From Clostridium_AD sp050717545 (GTDB lineage: Bacteria > Bacillota > Clostridia > Clostridiales > Clostridiaceae), in the NCBI RefSeq assembly GCF_050717545.1, contig NZ_JBOITN010000008.1, positions 124,001 through 188,000 of the forward strand: 64,000 nt of DNA, written 5' to 3'. The translations under genes and the position numbers were made by a program. Position 1 is the stretch's first letter, and every line of letters begins with the position of its first letter. Positions 1 through 9,349 of the stretch are shown piece by piece. The notes beneath the pieces were generated by a model. The model made no database searches. It was given only the letters and a program-made list of their open reading frames with translations, and was not told the origin of the DNA.

Positions 1-80
1 AAGCTGATCTAATTGGAGTAGCTAGGGCTATATATAAGGATTCAAAATGGGCTGAAAATGCAATTAAAAGTATTGAGTAA
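1..80 (+). CDS. NADH:flavin oxidoreductase (old yellow enzyme family), C-terminal end only
   Basis: Only the last 25 codons are in the window (frame starting at base 3, stop TAA at 78-80). The readable tail is ADLIGVARAIYKDSKWAENA followed by a few residues. It matches the C-terminal helix region of old-yellow-enzyme TIM-barrel flavoproteins, where a GR-A-hydrophobic segment lies close to the FMN phosphate and is followed by a D/N-P/S-x-W motif. Such enzymes reduce enones or related electrophiles with NAD(P)H in the cytoplasm. The usual Gly of the VGRA motif reads as Ala here. With so little sequence the subfamily cannot be decided. Confidence 0.6.
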   Translation, partial: ADLIGVARAIYKDSKWAENAIKSIE

Positions 81-110
81 AAATAGTGAAAAATAGTGAA
101 AAATAGTGAA
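81..110. repeat. three tandem 10-bp repeats
   Basis: Three perfect head-to-tail copies of AAATAGTGAA start at the base after the upstream stop codon and end where the terminator hairpin begins. This is read directly. It is probably replication slippage in untranslated sequence; no function is assigned. Confidence 0.85.
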
Positions 111-142
111 ACATCGATTAATTGTAAATCGGTGTTTTTTTA
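111..142 (+). terminator. Rho-independent terminator after the oxidoreductase gene
   Basis: ACATCGATT pairs with AATCGGTGT (one G-U) across a 7-base loop and runs into a six-T tract. It lies 30 bases past the stop codon and should end transcription from the upstream gene. Confidence 0.8.
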
Positions 143-201
143 GTATATTTCTTAAATAAATATAGTATTTGCTATAAAGAGCACTTATTTCATCTGAATT
201 A

Positions 202-210
202 TGGTATAAT
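202..210 (+). promoter_or_regulatory. extended -10 promoter for the 100-residue unknown gene
   Basis: TGGTATAAT is a perfect extended -10 element (TGnTATAAT). No good -35 hexamer is visible at 17-bp spacing, as is common for extended -10 promoters. It implies a leader of about 90 bases before the start at 306. Confidence 0.5.
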
Positions 211-305
211 ATAAGGTAAATAGAAATTGTGTACGGAAAGATAAAATGAACAAGGGATTGAAGTTTTCTATGTTTCCTCGCTAACCAAGAAGGAAGGAAA
301 AAAAG

Positions 306-608
306 ATGATAATGCTTTCGAAAATATATAAACTATGTGAATGTTTTGAAAAACAAGATAGAAATACAGGTATTATGAAATTAATAAATAAAGGGTTTAG
401 TGAGACTACTGCCACAAAATATTACAATATTTGGAAAAGGCATTATATGGACACAAATACTGATGACTTAATGGTTTCAGGTATTTATATAGAAACCAAT
501 AGAGTAAGAAAACTCTTAGAAGAGTGCACGTTTACGGAACGTCAAATGTATCTAGAAGCGCTGAGCAAAGAACAACTTATTAGAATAACTCAAGTACTTC
601 TTAAATAA
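306..608 (+). CDS. conserved-looking hypothetical protein, 100 aa
   Basis: I do not recognise this protein. ATG at 306 is chosen because AGGAAGGA lies 8 bases upstream; the second in-frame ATG at 312 would be 14 bases away. The sequence is polar and apparently all-helical, with no signal peptide or membrane segment. Residues about 27-48 (KLINKGFSETTATKYYNIWK) look like a helix-turn-helix: a short helix, a GFSETT turn and an aromatic/basic second helix. A small DNA-binding role is therefore possible but unproven. It is a single-gene unit with its own extended -10 promoter and is followed by a hairpin at 670-712. Confidence 0.65.
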   Translation: MIMLSKIYKLCECFEKQDRNTGIMKLINKGFSETTATKYYNIWKRHYMDTNTDDLMVSGIYIETNRVRKLLEECTFTERQMYLEALSKEQLIRITQVLLK

Positions 609-669
609 TAATTTCAATAAAATTAGTAATGTAAAAGTAAATTATATCATTACATATAATTTAAAAAAA

Positions 670-712
670 TAATCACTATAGTAACTTGAATTTTAAGCGA
701 CTATGGTGATTA
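670..712. repeat. 43-bp hairpin element, copy 1 (upstream of clpB)
   Basis: TAATCACTATAGT pairs with ACTATGGTGATTA across a 17-base loop. A second element of the same length and same arms lies at 3423-3465, after clpB. The arms plus the adjoining AACTT are shared, while the loops differ. Each may serve as a terminator or be a member of a dispersed hairpin family. Confidence 0.8.
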
Positions 713-774
713 ATTTATATTTCAAAATAAAATGGGTAATAATAATTTAATAAACTAAAGGGAGGGTTATTTAA

Positions 775-3372
775 ATGGATGTAGAAAAATTAACAGTAAA
801 GGTTCAACAATCATTAAATGAGGCTCAATTATTAGCTGTAAAAAATAATCATCAACAGGTAGATACAATTCATTTATTTGCAGCGCTTATAGCTCAAGAG
901 GATGGGCTCATTCCTAATATATTCAGTAAAATGGGAGTGGACATAATTAGCCTTAATAATGATATTAAAAATACACTGGATAGAATGCCAAAAGTGTCAG
1001 GAAGCGGTGTTGATAGTGGGTCCGTCTATGCTACTAGAAGATTTGAAGAAGTTTTCGTCTGTTCTGAAGCAGAAGCTAAAAAATTTAAAGATTCTTTTAT
1101 TAGTGTTGAACATGTAATGCTTGGATTAATGGGTGTAAAAACTAAAGAAATTGTTGATATATTAAAAGAATTCAATATAACTAAAGAAGCATTTTTAAGT
1201 GTACTTTCCAGCGTCCGTGGGAATCAGCGGGTAGAAAGTGCTGATCCAGAAGGTACTTATGAGGCGCTAGTAAAATATGGCTCAAATCTTGTGGAGCAAG
1301 CGAAAAAGCATAAATTAGATCCTGTAATAGGAAGAGATGAGGAAATTAGGCGGGTTATAAGAATACTTTCTAGAAGAACTAAAAATAATCCGGTACTTAT
1401 AGGGGAACCTGGAGTAGGTAAAACTGCTATAGTTGAAGGACTTGCCCAAAGAATTGTAAAAGGAGATGTACCAGAAGGTCTTAAGAATAAAATAATATTT
1501 TCTTTAGATATGGGAGCTCTTATTGCTGGAGCTAAATTTAAAGGTGAGTTTGAAGAAAGACTTAAAGCTGTTCTAAAAGAGGTAGAAACAAGTGAAGGGA
1601 AAATAATTTTATTTATAGATGAAATTCATAACATAGTTGGGGCAGGAAAATCAGAGGGCTCTATGGATGCTGGTAACATGATAAAACCACTGCTTGCAAG
1701 AGGAAGTTTGCATTGCATCGGAGCAACTACTTTTGATGAATATAGAAAATATTTAGAAAAGGATAAAGCTCTAGAGAGAAGATTTCAGCCAGTAACTATT
1801 GAGGAACCAACAGTTGAAGATTCAGTATCAATTCTTAGAGGCCTTAAAGAAAAATTTGAAATATATCATGGGATAAGAATCCATGATTCAGCTATTGTTG
1901 CAGCAGCTAAACTTTCAGATAGGTATATAACCGCAAGGTTTCTACCAGATAAGTCAATAGATCTTATTGACGAGGCATGTGCAATGATAAGGACCGATAT
2001 AGATAGCATGCCAACTGAGATGGACATGATTAAACGTAAGGTATTTCAATTAGAAATTGAAAAGAAAGCACTGTCAAAAGAAAAAGATGATGCTTCAAAG
2101 AAAAGGCTTTTAGTACTTGATAAAGAGCTAAGTAATTTAAAAGATAAAGATAATGAAATGACAGCAAAATATGAAAAAGAAAAATCTAAGATAGTGGAAA
2201 TTAGAAATTTAAAAGCAGAACTCGATGTTTCAAGAGGTGAAATAGAAAAATCAGAAAGAGAATATGATTTAAGTAAAGTGGCAGAGCTTAAATATGGAGT
2301 AATACCAAAACTTGAAGCTCAGATAAAACAAAAAGAGGCAGAAATTCACCAAAATAACGAAACCGCTATGCTTAAAGAGGAGGTAACTGAAAAAGAAATA
2401 TCACAAATTGTATCAAAATGGACTGGTATACCTGTAACAAATTTAGAAGAAGGTGAAAGACAAAAGCTTCTAAGGCTTGAGGATGAACTAACTAAGCGAG
2501 TAATCGGTCAAAAAGAAGCAGTAACTGCGGTATCAAATGCAGTTATAAGGGCAAGAGCTGGCATGAAGGATCCGAAAAGACCAATTGGTTCATTCATATT
2601 CCTTGGGCCTACTGGTGTTGGAAAAACAGAGCTTGCTAAAACTCTAGCAGAGGTTTTATTTGAGTCAAGTGAAAATATAATAAGAATAGATATGTCAGAG
2701 TACATGGAGAAATATTCTGTATCAAGACTTATAGGGGCACCACCAGGTTATGTAGGGTATGAAGAGGGTGGTCAGCTTACGGAAGCAGTACGTCGTAAAC
2801 CTTATAGCGTAGTATTATTTGATGAAATAGAAAAAGCTCATGAAGATGTGTTTAATATATTTCTTCAGATATTAGATGATGGGAGGCTAACAGACAACCA
2901 AGGTAAAATTGTTAATTTTAAAAACTGTATAATTATTATGACTTCAAACATTGGAAGTAACTATCTCCTAGAAAACAAAGAAAGTGGAGGTATAGAGAAA
3001 CATATTAGGGATAGAGTTATGACAGAGTTAAAGTCAAAATTTAAACCGGAATTTCTAAATAGGTTGGATGATATTATATTATTTAAACCTTTAGAGACAA
3101 AAGAAATAGAAGGAATAGTTGATATATTCCTTGCAGATATTCAAAATAGGCTTAAAGATAAAAATATATTAATGAAAGTAACAACTGCTGCTAAAAAGCT
3201 AATGGCAGAGGAAGGTTATGACCCAATTTATGGAGCACGACCACTTAAGAGATATATTGAAAATGTTTTAGAAACATCTATTGCGAAAAAGATTATAAAG
3301 GGAGATATAAATGATGGATCTACCATCGGTGTAGATGCCAAAGACGATCAAATTGTAATAGAAAAAGCTTAA
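775..3372 (+). CDS. clpB: ATP-dependent disaggregase ClpB
   Basis: Hsp100 chaperone that pulls polypeptides out of aggregates together with DnaK/DnaJ/GrpE in the cytoplasm. The 865 residues are the normal length. Order: Clp N domain (about 1-145); first AAA+ module with Walker A GEPGVGKT (210-217) and Walker B IDEIHN (281-286); long charged coiled-coil middle domain (about 400-530), which marks ClpB rather than ClpC; second AAA+ module with Walker A GPTGVGKT (611-618) and acidic pair D683/E684 in LFDEIEKAH; C-terminal D2-small domain. The ribosome binding site is GGGAGG, 9 bases before ATG. No CIRCE or CtsR-type repeat was seen upstream, so the heat-shock control is not evident. It is transcribed alone, between two matching hairpin elements. 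Confidence 0.97.
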   Translation: MDVEKLTVKVQQSLNEAQLLAVKNNHQQVDTIHLFAALIAQEDGLIPNIFSKMGVDIISLNNDIKNTLDRMPKVSGSGVDSGSVYATRRFEEVFVCSEAEAKKFKDSFISVEHVMLGLMGVKTKEIVDILKEFNITKEAFLSVLSSVRGNQRVESADPEGTYEALVKYGSNLVEQAKKHKLDPVIGRDEEIRRVIRILSRRTKNNPVLIGEPGVGKTAIVEGLAQRIVKGDVPEGLKNKIIFSLDMGALIAGAKFKGEFEERLKAVLKEVETSEGKIILFIDEIHNIVGAGKSEGSMDAGNMIKPLLARGSLHCIGATTFDEYRKYLEKDKALERRFQPVTIEEPTVEDSVSILRGLKEKFEIYHGIRIHDSAIVAAAKLSDRYITARFLPDKSIDLIDEACAMIRTDIDSMPTEMDMIKRKVFQLEIEKKALSKEKDDASKKRLLVLDKELSNLKDKDNEMTAKYEKEKSKIVEIRNLKAELDVSRGEIEKSEREYDLSKVAELKYGVIPKLEAQIKQKEAEIHQNNETAMLKEEVTEKEISQIVSKWTGIPVTNLEEGERQKLLRLEDELTKRVIGQKEAVTAVSNAVIRARAGMKDPKRPIGSFIFLGPTGVGKTELAKTLAEVLFESSENIIRIDMSEYMEKYSVSRLIGAPPGYVGYEEGGQLTEAVRRKPYSVVLFDEIEKAHEDVFNIFLQILDDGRLTDNQGKIVNFKNCIIIMTSNIGSNYLLENKESGGIEKHIRDRVMTELKSKFKPEFLNRLDDIILFKPLETKEIEGIVDIFLADIQNRLKDKNILMKVTTAAKKLMAEEGYDPIYGARPLKRYIENVLETSIAKKIIKGDINDGSTIGVDAKDDQIVIEKA

Positions 3373-3422
3373 TAAATAAGTTATCTAACTGTATATTAAA
3401 AAATATGAAACAAGAAAAATTA

Positions 3423-3465
3423 TAATCACTATAGTAACTTAGAAATTAGGTTGCTATAGTGATTA
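3423..3465. repeat. 43-bp hairpin element, copy 2 (downstream of clpB)
   Basis: TAATCACTATAGTAACTT ... GGTTGCTATAGTGATTA forms a long near-perfect stem, followed by TTTTA. It is the partner of the element at 670-712, with the same length and arms. In this position it most likely acts as the clpB terminator. Confidence 0.8.
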
Positions 3466-3603
3466 TTTTATGTTTTGGCATAAAAACCACCTATTAAATA
3501 TAAATCTACTATATATTAACTATATATTCTATATCAATTTTGTTATTATATAGAATGTATGAAATGTAGTGATATACTAAAAAGGAAGGAGATGGTAGTA
3601 CGT

Positions 3604-4332
3604 ATGTTAAAGGTAATAGCTATAAATTCAAGTAGTAGGAAAAAGAATACTTATGGACTCATTGAGAAAGTTAAAGAAATATTAATAGATAATAATATTG
3701 ATGTAGAAATAATAAATCTTTTCGATTATGATATAAAAACTTGCATCGGTTGTGAACATTGTTTGGTTAAAGGTGGATGTGTATTGAATGACCAGATTGA
3801 AGATATCATTGATAAAATAAAATCTAGCGATGGAATAATCTTAAGTTCACCAGTTTATATGGAAAATGTATCTGGGATGCTAAAGACATTTATAGATAGA
3901 ACCTGTAGATGGTTTCATCGACCAGAAATCTATGGTAAACCAGTTCTAGTTATCTCAACAACCAAAGGCTCCGGACTTAAATCTACTCTTAAATATTTAG
4001 ATCGAGTTGTTATTCAATGGGGTGGCATTAATGCGGGTAAAATAGGTAGATCAATTGGAAACATAGATAATGAAATTTCGACAAGGGAATGTGAGAATTT
4101 TATTAAGTATCTTAATATGAATAATGAGCGCTATAAACCTTTACTAAAGGAACTTATAAATTTTCAAGTTCAAAAGGTACTTGCTTATAAATTAATAGGA
4201 TTAGATAGTGAGTATTGGAAAAGTAAAGGTTGGAATTCCGAGGCATATTATTTTAAATGTAAAATAAATATTTTTAGGATGTTAATATCAAGAAGTTTTG
4301 GTAAACTTTTAAATAAAATCATAAATAAATAA
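3604..4332 (+). CDS. iron-sulfur flavoprotein-like NADPH-dependent FMN reductase family protein
   Basis: Flavodoxin-fold redox protein of 242 aa. The N-terminal beta strand and phosphate loop (VIAINSSSRKKNT, residues 4-16) is the FMN-binding loop of this family. Residues 47-59 carry CIGCEHCLVKGGC, i.e. C-x2-C-x2-C-x5-C, the compact cysteine pattern of iron-sulfur flavoproteins, so a 4Fe-4S cluster next to FMN is likely. SSPVYMENVSGMLKTFIDR (80-98) is the family's conserved second flavin loop. The C-terminal 80 residues extend beyond the flavodoxin fold. ATG at 3604 is preferred: AAGGAAGGAG ends 12 bases before it, whereas the in-frame ATG at 3559 has no binding site and ATG at 3592 abuts it. 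The electron partner is unknown. Confidence 0.8.
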   Translation: MLKVIAINSSSRKKNTYGLIEKVKEILIDNNIDVEIINLFDYDIKTCIGCEHCLVKGGCVLNDQIEDIIDKIKSSDGIILSSPVYMENVSGMLKTFIDRTCRWFHRPEIYGKPVLVISTTKGSGLKSTLKYLDRVVIQWGGINAGKIGRSIGNIDNEISTRECENFIKYLNMNNERYKPLLKELINFQVQKVLAYKLIGLDSEYWKSKGWNSEAYYFKCKINIFRMLISRSFGKLLNKIINK

Positions 4333-4431
4333 TATTTAAAAGTTAGTGTTGAAATATATGATATAAGGGTAGATTATTAGATATAATATACTTTTTTAAA
4401 TGATAGCGAGCAAGCAGAGGAGAATGTGAAA

Positions 4432-5259
4432 ATGATTAAATATAAATGGTGTGTATGTGATATGGACGGAACTTTACTTAATGCAGATAATAAAATTTCA
4501 AAAGAGAATGAAGTAGCACTAAAGAAACTTCAAGAGATGGGACTTTCTGTAATTATTGCTACAGGAAGAATTGATCTTATGGTGAAGGTTTATATTAAGC
4601 AATTAGAGCTTAAGGGACCTGTTATTTCTTGTAATGGCGGATTAATTAGAAACATTGAAACAGGAGAAATTATTTATTCAAAGATAATGGATAAAAAAAG
4701 TGTAAAAGAAATTGTTGATTATTGCGTTAGTAATAATGTAGATTATATTGTATATACAGATGAAATAGTATATTCTAATAAAAACAATCCCTTAGGTAAA
4801 AAATATGAAAGTCGCAATAAACTATTAGAAAAAGAGTTACGAGTACCAATAAAATATATAGACAATGATATAATTGAGAATATTAATGATATAGATGCTT
4901 TGAAAGTCTTATTAGTTTGTGAAAATCATGCAGATGTACTATTGTTAGAAAAATATTTCATAAAATATGATAATCTTACCGTAGTGAGTTCATCAGAGTG
5001 TCTTTTAGATATTATGGCATCAAACATTACTAAAGGAAATGCTTTAGAAATTTTATCACAAAAATTAGGTGTAGATTTAAATGAAGTCATTGTTTTTGGA
5101 GATAATTATAATGATATGGAAATGCTTTCATGTGTTGGTATGCCTATAGCTATGGGAAACGCAGTGGAGGAAGTTAAGTCAAATGCTAAATATATAACTA
5201 AGTCTAATAATGAATCGGGCATAGCTTATGCTATAAATAATTACATATTACAGGAATAA
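4432..5259 (+). CDS. Cof-type HAD superfamily phosphatase
   Basis: Cytoplasmic phosphatase of the HAD IIB (Cof) group, which usually acts on sugar phosphates or flavin/pyridoxal phosphates. Visible motifs: I, CDMDGTLL with nucleophile D10 and acid D12; II, IIATGR; III, lysine of TKGNALEIL; IV, GDNYNDMEM with D224 and D228. The length of 275 aa and the large cap between motifs II and III fit Cof proteins. ATG at 4432 is chosen over the in-frame GTG at 4426 because AGAGGAG lies 9 bases from the ATG but only 3 from the GTG. The substrate cannot be inferred from the neighbours. Confidence 0.88.
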   Translation: MIKYKWCVCDMDGTLLNADNKISKENEVALKKLQEMGLSVIIATGRIDLMVKVYIKQLELKGPVISCNGGLIRNIETGEIIYSKIMDKKSVKEIVDYCVSNNVDYIVYTDEIVYSNKNNPLGKKYESRNKLLEKELRVPIKYIDNDIIENINDIDALKVLLVCENHADVLLLEKYFIKYDNLTVVSSSECLLDIMASNITKGNALEILSQKLGVDLNEVIVFGDNYNDMEMLSCVGMPIAMGNAVEEVKSNAKYITKSNNESGIAYAINNYILQE

Positions 5260-5327
5260 GAACAAGGCTTAATAAAATAAGCGGTATAAGCAAGTTAGAT
5301 TATGACAATATAAGTTAGGAGATAAAA

Positions 5328-6032
5328 ATGAAAAAATTTATAGAAGTTAAAAATTTAAAAAAGACTTACAAAACTGGGGAAGTTATCATTAAAGCCGTGG
5401 ATGATGTTTCATTCACTATAGAAAAAGGTGAATTCGTTGTTGTTATCGGAGCTAGTGGAGCAGGGAAAACTACAATACTCAATCTTCTTGGAGGCATGGA
5501 CCAAGTTACAACTGGAAATATTATTGTAGATGGTAATGATATAAGTGAATATAATAAAAAAAAGCTTACAAAATATAGACGTGATGATATAGGATTTGTG
5601 TTTCAATTTTATAATTTAGTACAGAATCTAAACGCAATTGAAAATGTAGAACTTGCAGTTGAAATATGTAAAAATCCAATGAGTCCTGTAGAAGTACTTA
5701 AAAATGTTGGACTTGAAAATAGAATGAAAAATTTTCCATCTCAGTTATCAGGAGGAGAACAGCAGAGAGTTTCAATAGCAAGGGCACTTGCTAAAAGTCC
5801 TAAGCTACTTCTTTGTGATGAACCTACAGGAGCACTTGATTATAATACTGGCAAATCAATCCTTAAGTTATTATCTGATACATCTAAAAAAGATGGGATG
5901 ACTGTTATTATTATTACGCATAATTCTGCTATAACACCAATTGCAGATAAGATAATAACAGTAAAAAGTGGTAAAGTTGAAAGCGTTGTTAAAAACGATA
6001 ATCCAATAGCAATTGAAAGCTTGGAGTGGTAG
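5328..6032 (+). CDS. ABC transporter ATP-binding protein (MacB/LolD type)
   Basis: ATPase of 234 aa that pairs with the next gene. Walker A GASGAGKTT (41-49), Q-loop glutamine 93, signature LSGGEQ (140-145), Walker B with D164/E165 in LLLCDEPTGALD, and switch histidine 198 are all present. The CDEPTGALD form and overall length are typical of the MacB/LolD/FtsE group that drives FtsX-type permeases as mechanotransmission machines rather than importers. AGGAG precedes the ATG. The gene ends within 3 bases of the permease start, so the two are cotranscribed and probably translationally coupled. Confidence 0.93.
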   Translation: MKKFIEVKNLKKTYKTGEVIIKAVDDVSFTIEKGEFVVVIGASGAGKTTILNLLGGMDQVTTGNIIVDGNDISEYNKKKLTKYRRDDIGFVFQFYNLVQNLNAIENVELAVEICKNPMSPVEVLKNVGLENRMKNFPSQLSGGEQQRVSIARALAKSPKLLLCDEPTGALDYNTGKSILKLLSDTSKKDGMTVIIITHNSAITPIADKIITVKSGKVESVVKNDNPIAIESLEW

Positions 6033-6034
6033 GA

Positions 6035-9000
6035 ATGAAAAAGACATTTTTCAAAAATCTATTTAGGGATATAAAAAAAACTTTTTCAAGGTTTTTATCT
6101 ATAGTAATAATTATTGCAATAGGAGTAGCTTTTTATGCTGGAGTAAGAGCCACTAGCCCTGATATGAAAAAGTCTGCAGATGCTTATTTTAATGAAGCTG
6201 GATTTATGGATTTTAAATTAATTTCTACATTTGGAATTACAAAAGATGATTTGTCAGAAGTAGGCAAGTTAAAAGGTGTAGATAAGGTTGAGGGCTCATA
6301 TTCAATAGATGTTATAGTTGAAAAAGACAAACATTCACTTGTTCTTAATGTTAATTCAGTGCCTGTTAAAAACGGAATAAACCAAATGAAAATTGTTACA
6401 GGAAAAGCAGTAACGTCAAGTAATGAGGTTGTAGTTGAAAAAGGATTTCTAAAAGCTAATAACTTTAAAATAGGAGACGTTATAGAACTTAAATCAGGTG
6501 AAGATACTTCAATAGGTGATAGCCTTAAAATTAGTAAGTTTAAAATAGTGGGGGAGGCACTCTCTCCTTTATATTTATCGGCTCAAAGGCAATTAAGTTC
6601 TGTGGGAAATGGATCAGTAAAGGGATTTATTTATATACAACCTGATGTATTTAAAAGTGAGTTTTATACAGAAATGTACTTAAAAATGGACAGCGGCATA
6701 TCAAAGAATAGTCTTATATTAAATGATAAGTATAAAATTGATTCAAAAAATATGGAGCAAAGTCTTAAGGATATAGGAGTTATTAGAAGTAAAGCACAAT
6801 ATACACAAATAGTAACAGATGCTAACAGCGAAATAAATACAGCGGAGGACAAACTAAACAAATCAAAACAAGAAGCAGCGGATAAATTTAAAGATGGTTA
6901 TAAAAAATTAAGCGATGCGCAAACTAAAATTGATAAGGGCAAAGCTGAACTTGCAAAAAATCAAACATTATATAATCAAAAAAAGGGACAAGGAGAAAAG
7001 CAAATTGCTTTGGGGAAAAACAAACTTATTTATAGTCAGAAACAATTAGATTTAGGAAAAAAGCAAGTTGCATCCCAAATATCGGCAGAAATTGCTTTGA
7101 AAGTTGGTGATGCAAAAAAACAATTAGATTCAGATCCTAATAATGAAGTTTTTATCGCTCAGTACAATGGAATAAACAAAATTTATTTAGGAAACATAAA
7201 GGGAAAAGATTTTGAAACTATGTACAATTCATTAAAAGGTAGCGGAGCTTTAGTTCAAATGAAACCTTATTTTGATATGGAGCTTTTAAAAAATAATTTT
7301 GATCTTTCAAAAACAAAAATTGATTCAGGATGGACACAATTAAATCAGCAGGAAAAATCACTAAAGCAAGCGGGATTGGATCTTGCGGCAGCGAAAATAA
7401 AGCTTGATGATGGACAAAAAGAATTAAATGAAAATGTGAAAACAATCAAAGCAGAAGAAGAAAAAGCAAATGTTAAAATAAAAGATGGAGAAGCAAAAAT
7501 TAAAGAAAATAAAGATAAGATTAAGGATATTAAAACTCCAGAGTGGTATGTCCTAGGACGGAGTGCTAATCTTGGATATGAGACATATAGGCAAGATAGT
7601 GACAGAATAGACAACATAGGAAAGGCATTCCCACTTATATTTTTCTTAGTAGCAGCTTTAGTTAGTCTTACTACTATGACTAGAATGGTTCAAGAAAATA
7701 GAATTGAAATAGGAACTTTTAAGGCTTTAGGATATTCAAGGCTTGCAATAACTACGCACTATTTGATATATGCACTATTAGCAAGTGTTACTGGAACGCT
7801 TTTAGGTATATCCTTTGGATTTAGGCTATTTCCGCCACTTATAATGAATGCTTATGGAACTCTTTATGCTATTCCAAATTCATTAACGCCGTTTAATGCG
7901 GGTCTTGCGCTTCAATCTTCATTAATCGCTATAATATTCACGTCGCTTGCAGCGGTTGCAGCATCTCTTGAAGAATTAAGAGAAGCACCATCGTCACTTA
8001 TGAGGCCAAAGCCACCAAAGGCAGGGAAAACTATATTACTTGAAAGAATAACTTTTATATGGAAAAGATTAAGTTTTACAAATAAAGTTACTGCAAGAAA
8101 TATATTTAGATATAAACAAAGATTTTTCATGACGGTTATAGGTATTGCAGTGTGCACAGGTCTTATGATAACAGGGTTTGGTCTTAAATCAGGAATACTC
8201 GGGGCTGCTAAGAGTCAATTTACTGATATATATAGATATGACATGTTGTCAACATTTAGAGATGATATAGCCGCAAATGAAAAAGACACTACAAAAAATA
8301 AAGTAATGGAAGATTCCAACGTAAAGTCAGTTTTATTTTCTTATACTAAAAATTCAACAGTTGATCTTTATAAATCTGGACGTGAAGATGCTTATATTGT
8401 GGTTGCAGAGGATAAAAATGAGATTAATAAGTATATTAATCTTACTATGAAAGGTGAGGATCTTAAACTTAATGATAATGGCGTAATTATCACTGAAAAG
8501 TTATCAAAACTTATGAATAAAAAAATTGGTGATACATTTCAAATAACCATAAATGATAAAGTGGTAAAAGCTACGATTTCAGGTATAACTCAGCATTATC
8601 TGCAACATTACATTTATATGAGTCCTGATTATTATAAAAAAATAACTGGAGATAGCATTAAATTTAATGGGTTTTATGGACTTTTAAAAAGTATTACAGA
8701 TAGTTCAGAAGATAAAACCACGAAGACATTAACAGCTATAGACAATGTAGGATCTGTAAATTATAAAAATAAATCACAATTTAGTTTTAACAAAACTACA
8801 AATAGTATTAATTCAGTAGTGTTAGTATTAATAATATCAGCTGGGGTACTCGCTTTTGTTGTAATATACAATCTTACAAATATAAATATAAATGAAAGGA
8901 AAAGAGAATTGTCAACAATAAAGCTGTTAGGGTTTTATGATAGTGAACTAGCATTATATATATACCGTGAAAACATAATATTAACGGTAATAGGAAGTTT

Positions 9001-9208
9001 AACAGGAATAGCTGTTGGAATACTCCTAAGCAATTATGTTATTACTACATCAGAAACCAATGTAATGATGTTTATGAGAGAAATAAATCCTATTTATTTT
9101 CTGTATGCAGTTTTACTTACAATTTCTTTTTCTATAATTGTAAATTTGGCTATGTATAAGGAATTTGGTAAAATAGATATGATTGAATCACTTAAAAGCG
9201 CAGAGTAG
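6035..9208 (+). CDS. FtsX-family ABC permease with large extracellular coiled coil
   Basis: Membrane partner of the ATPase before it; 1057 aa. Predicted layout: one membrane helix near residues 16-36, a large external domain, three helices (about 532-552, 577-598, 624-645), then a second set with one helix near 697-717 and three at about 927-948, 978-1001 and 1019-1040. This is the doubled 1+3 FtsX arrangement. Residues about 265-525 are Lys/Gln/Asp-rich heptad-like sequence, suggesting a long extracellular coiled coil as seen in giant Gram-positive exporters of peptides or lipids. ATG at 6035 has GGAG 8 bases upstream; an in-frame GTG at 6026 is less likely. No adjacent two-component system indicates a bacitracin-type detoxification role, so the substrate is unknown. 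Confidence 0.88.
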   Translation: MKKTFFKNLFRDIKKTFSRFLSIVIIIAIGVAFYAGVRATSPDMKKSADAYFNEAGFMDFKLISTFGITKDDLSEVGKLKGVDKVEGSYSIDVIVEKDKHSLVLNVNSVPVKNGINQMKIVTGKAVTSSNEVVVEKGFLKANNFKIGDVIELKSGEDTSIGDSLKISKFKIVGEALSPLYLSAQRQLSSVGNGSVKGFIYIQPDVFKSEFYTEMYLKMDSGISKNSLILNDKYKIDSKNMEQSLKDIGVIRSKAQYTQIVTDANSEINTAEDKLNKSKQEAADKFKDGYKKLSDAQTKIDKGKAELAKNQTLYNQKKGQGEKQIALGKNKLIYSQKQLDLGKKQVASQISAEIALKVGDAKKQLDSDPNNEVFIAQYNGINKIYLGNIKGKDFETMYNSLKGSGALVQMKPYFDMELLKNNFDLSKTKIDSGWTQLNQQEKSLKQAGLDLAAAKIKLDDGQKELNENVKTIKAEEEKANVKIKDGEAKIKENKDKIKDIKTPEWYVLGRSANLGYETYRQDSDRIDNIGKAFPLIFFLVAALVSLTTMTRMVQENRIEIGTFKALGYSRLAITTHYLIYALLASVTGTLLGISFGFRLFPPLIMNAYGTLYAIPNSLTPFNAGLALQSSLIAIIFTSLAAVAASLEELREAPSSLMRPKPPKAGKTILLERITFIWKRLSFTNKVTARNIFRYKQRFFMTVIGIAVCTGLMITGFGLKSGILGAAKSQFTDIYRYDMLSTFRDDIAANEKDTTKNKVMEDSNVKSVLFSYTKNSTVDLYKSGREDAYIVVAEDKNEINKYINLTMKGEDLKLNDNGVIITEKLSKLMNKKIGDTFQITINDKVVKATISGITQHYLQHYIYMSPDYYKKITGDSIKFNGFYGLLKSITDSSEDKTTKTLTAIDNVGSVNYKNKSQFSFNKTTNSINSVVLVLIISAGVLAFVVIYNLTNININERKRELSTIKLLGFYDSELALYIYRENIILTVIGSLTGIAVGILLSNYVITTSETNVMMFMREINPIYFLYAVLLTISFSIIVNLAMYKEFGKIDMIESLKSAE

Positions 9209-9217
9209 TTCAATATT

Positions 9218-9257
9218 AAAAACGTTATTGTGATTTATTAATACAATAACGTTTTTT
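9218..9257 (+). terminator. terminator of the ABC transporter operon
   Basis: AAAAACGTTATTGT pairs perfectly with ACAATAACGTTTTT across an 11-base loop and continues into a T tract, 9 bases after the permease stop. Confidence 0.9.
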
Positions 9258-9349
9258 TAATCATGTATTTGAATATAATGTGGTATATTATAATATAATA
9301 GGAACTATAAGTAGGTTAAAGTAGGTTTATTTTGAGGAGGATTATATAT

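Noticed and set aside
609..774. CIRCE or CtsR heat-shock operator sought before clpB
   Set aside because: No TTAGCACTC-N9-GAGTGCTAA inverted repeat and no GGTCAAA heptad repeat could be found; only the 43-bp hairpin is there.
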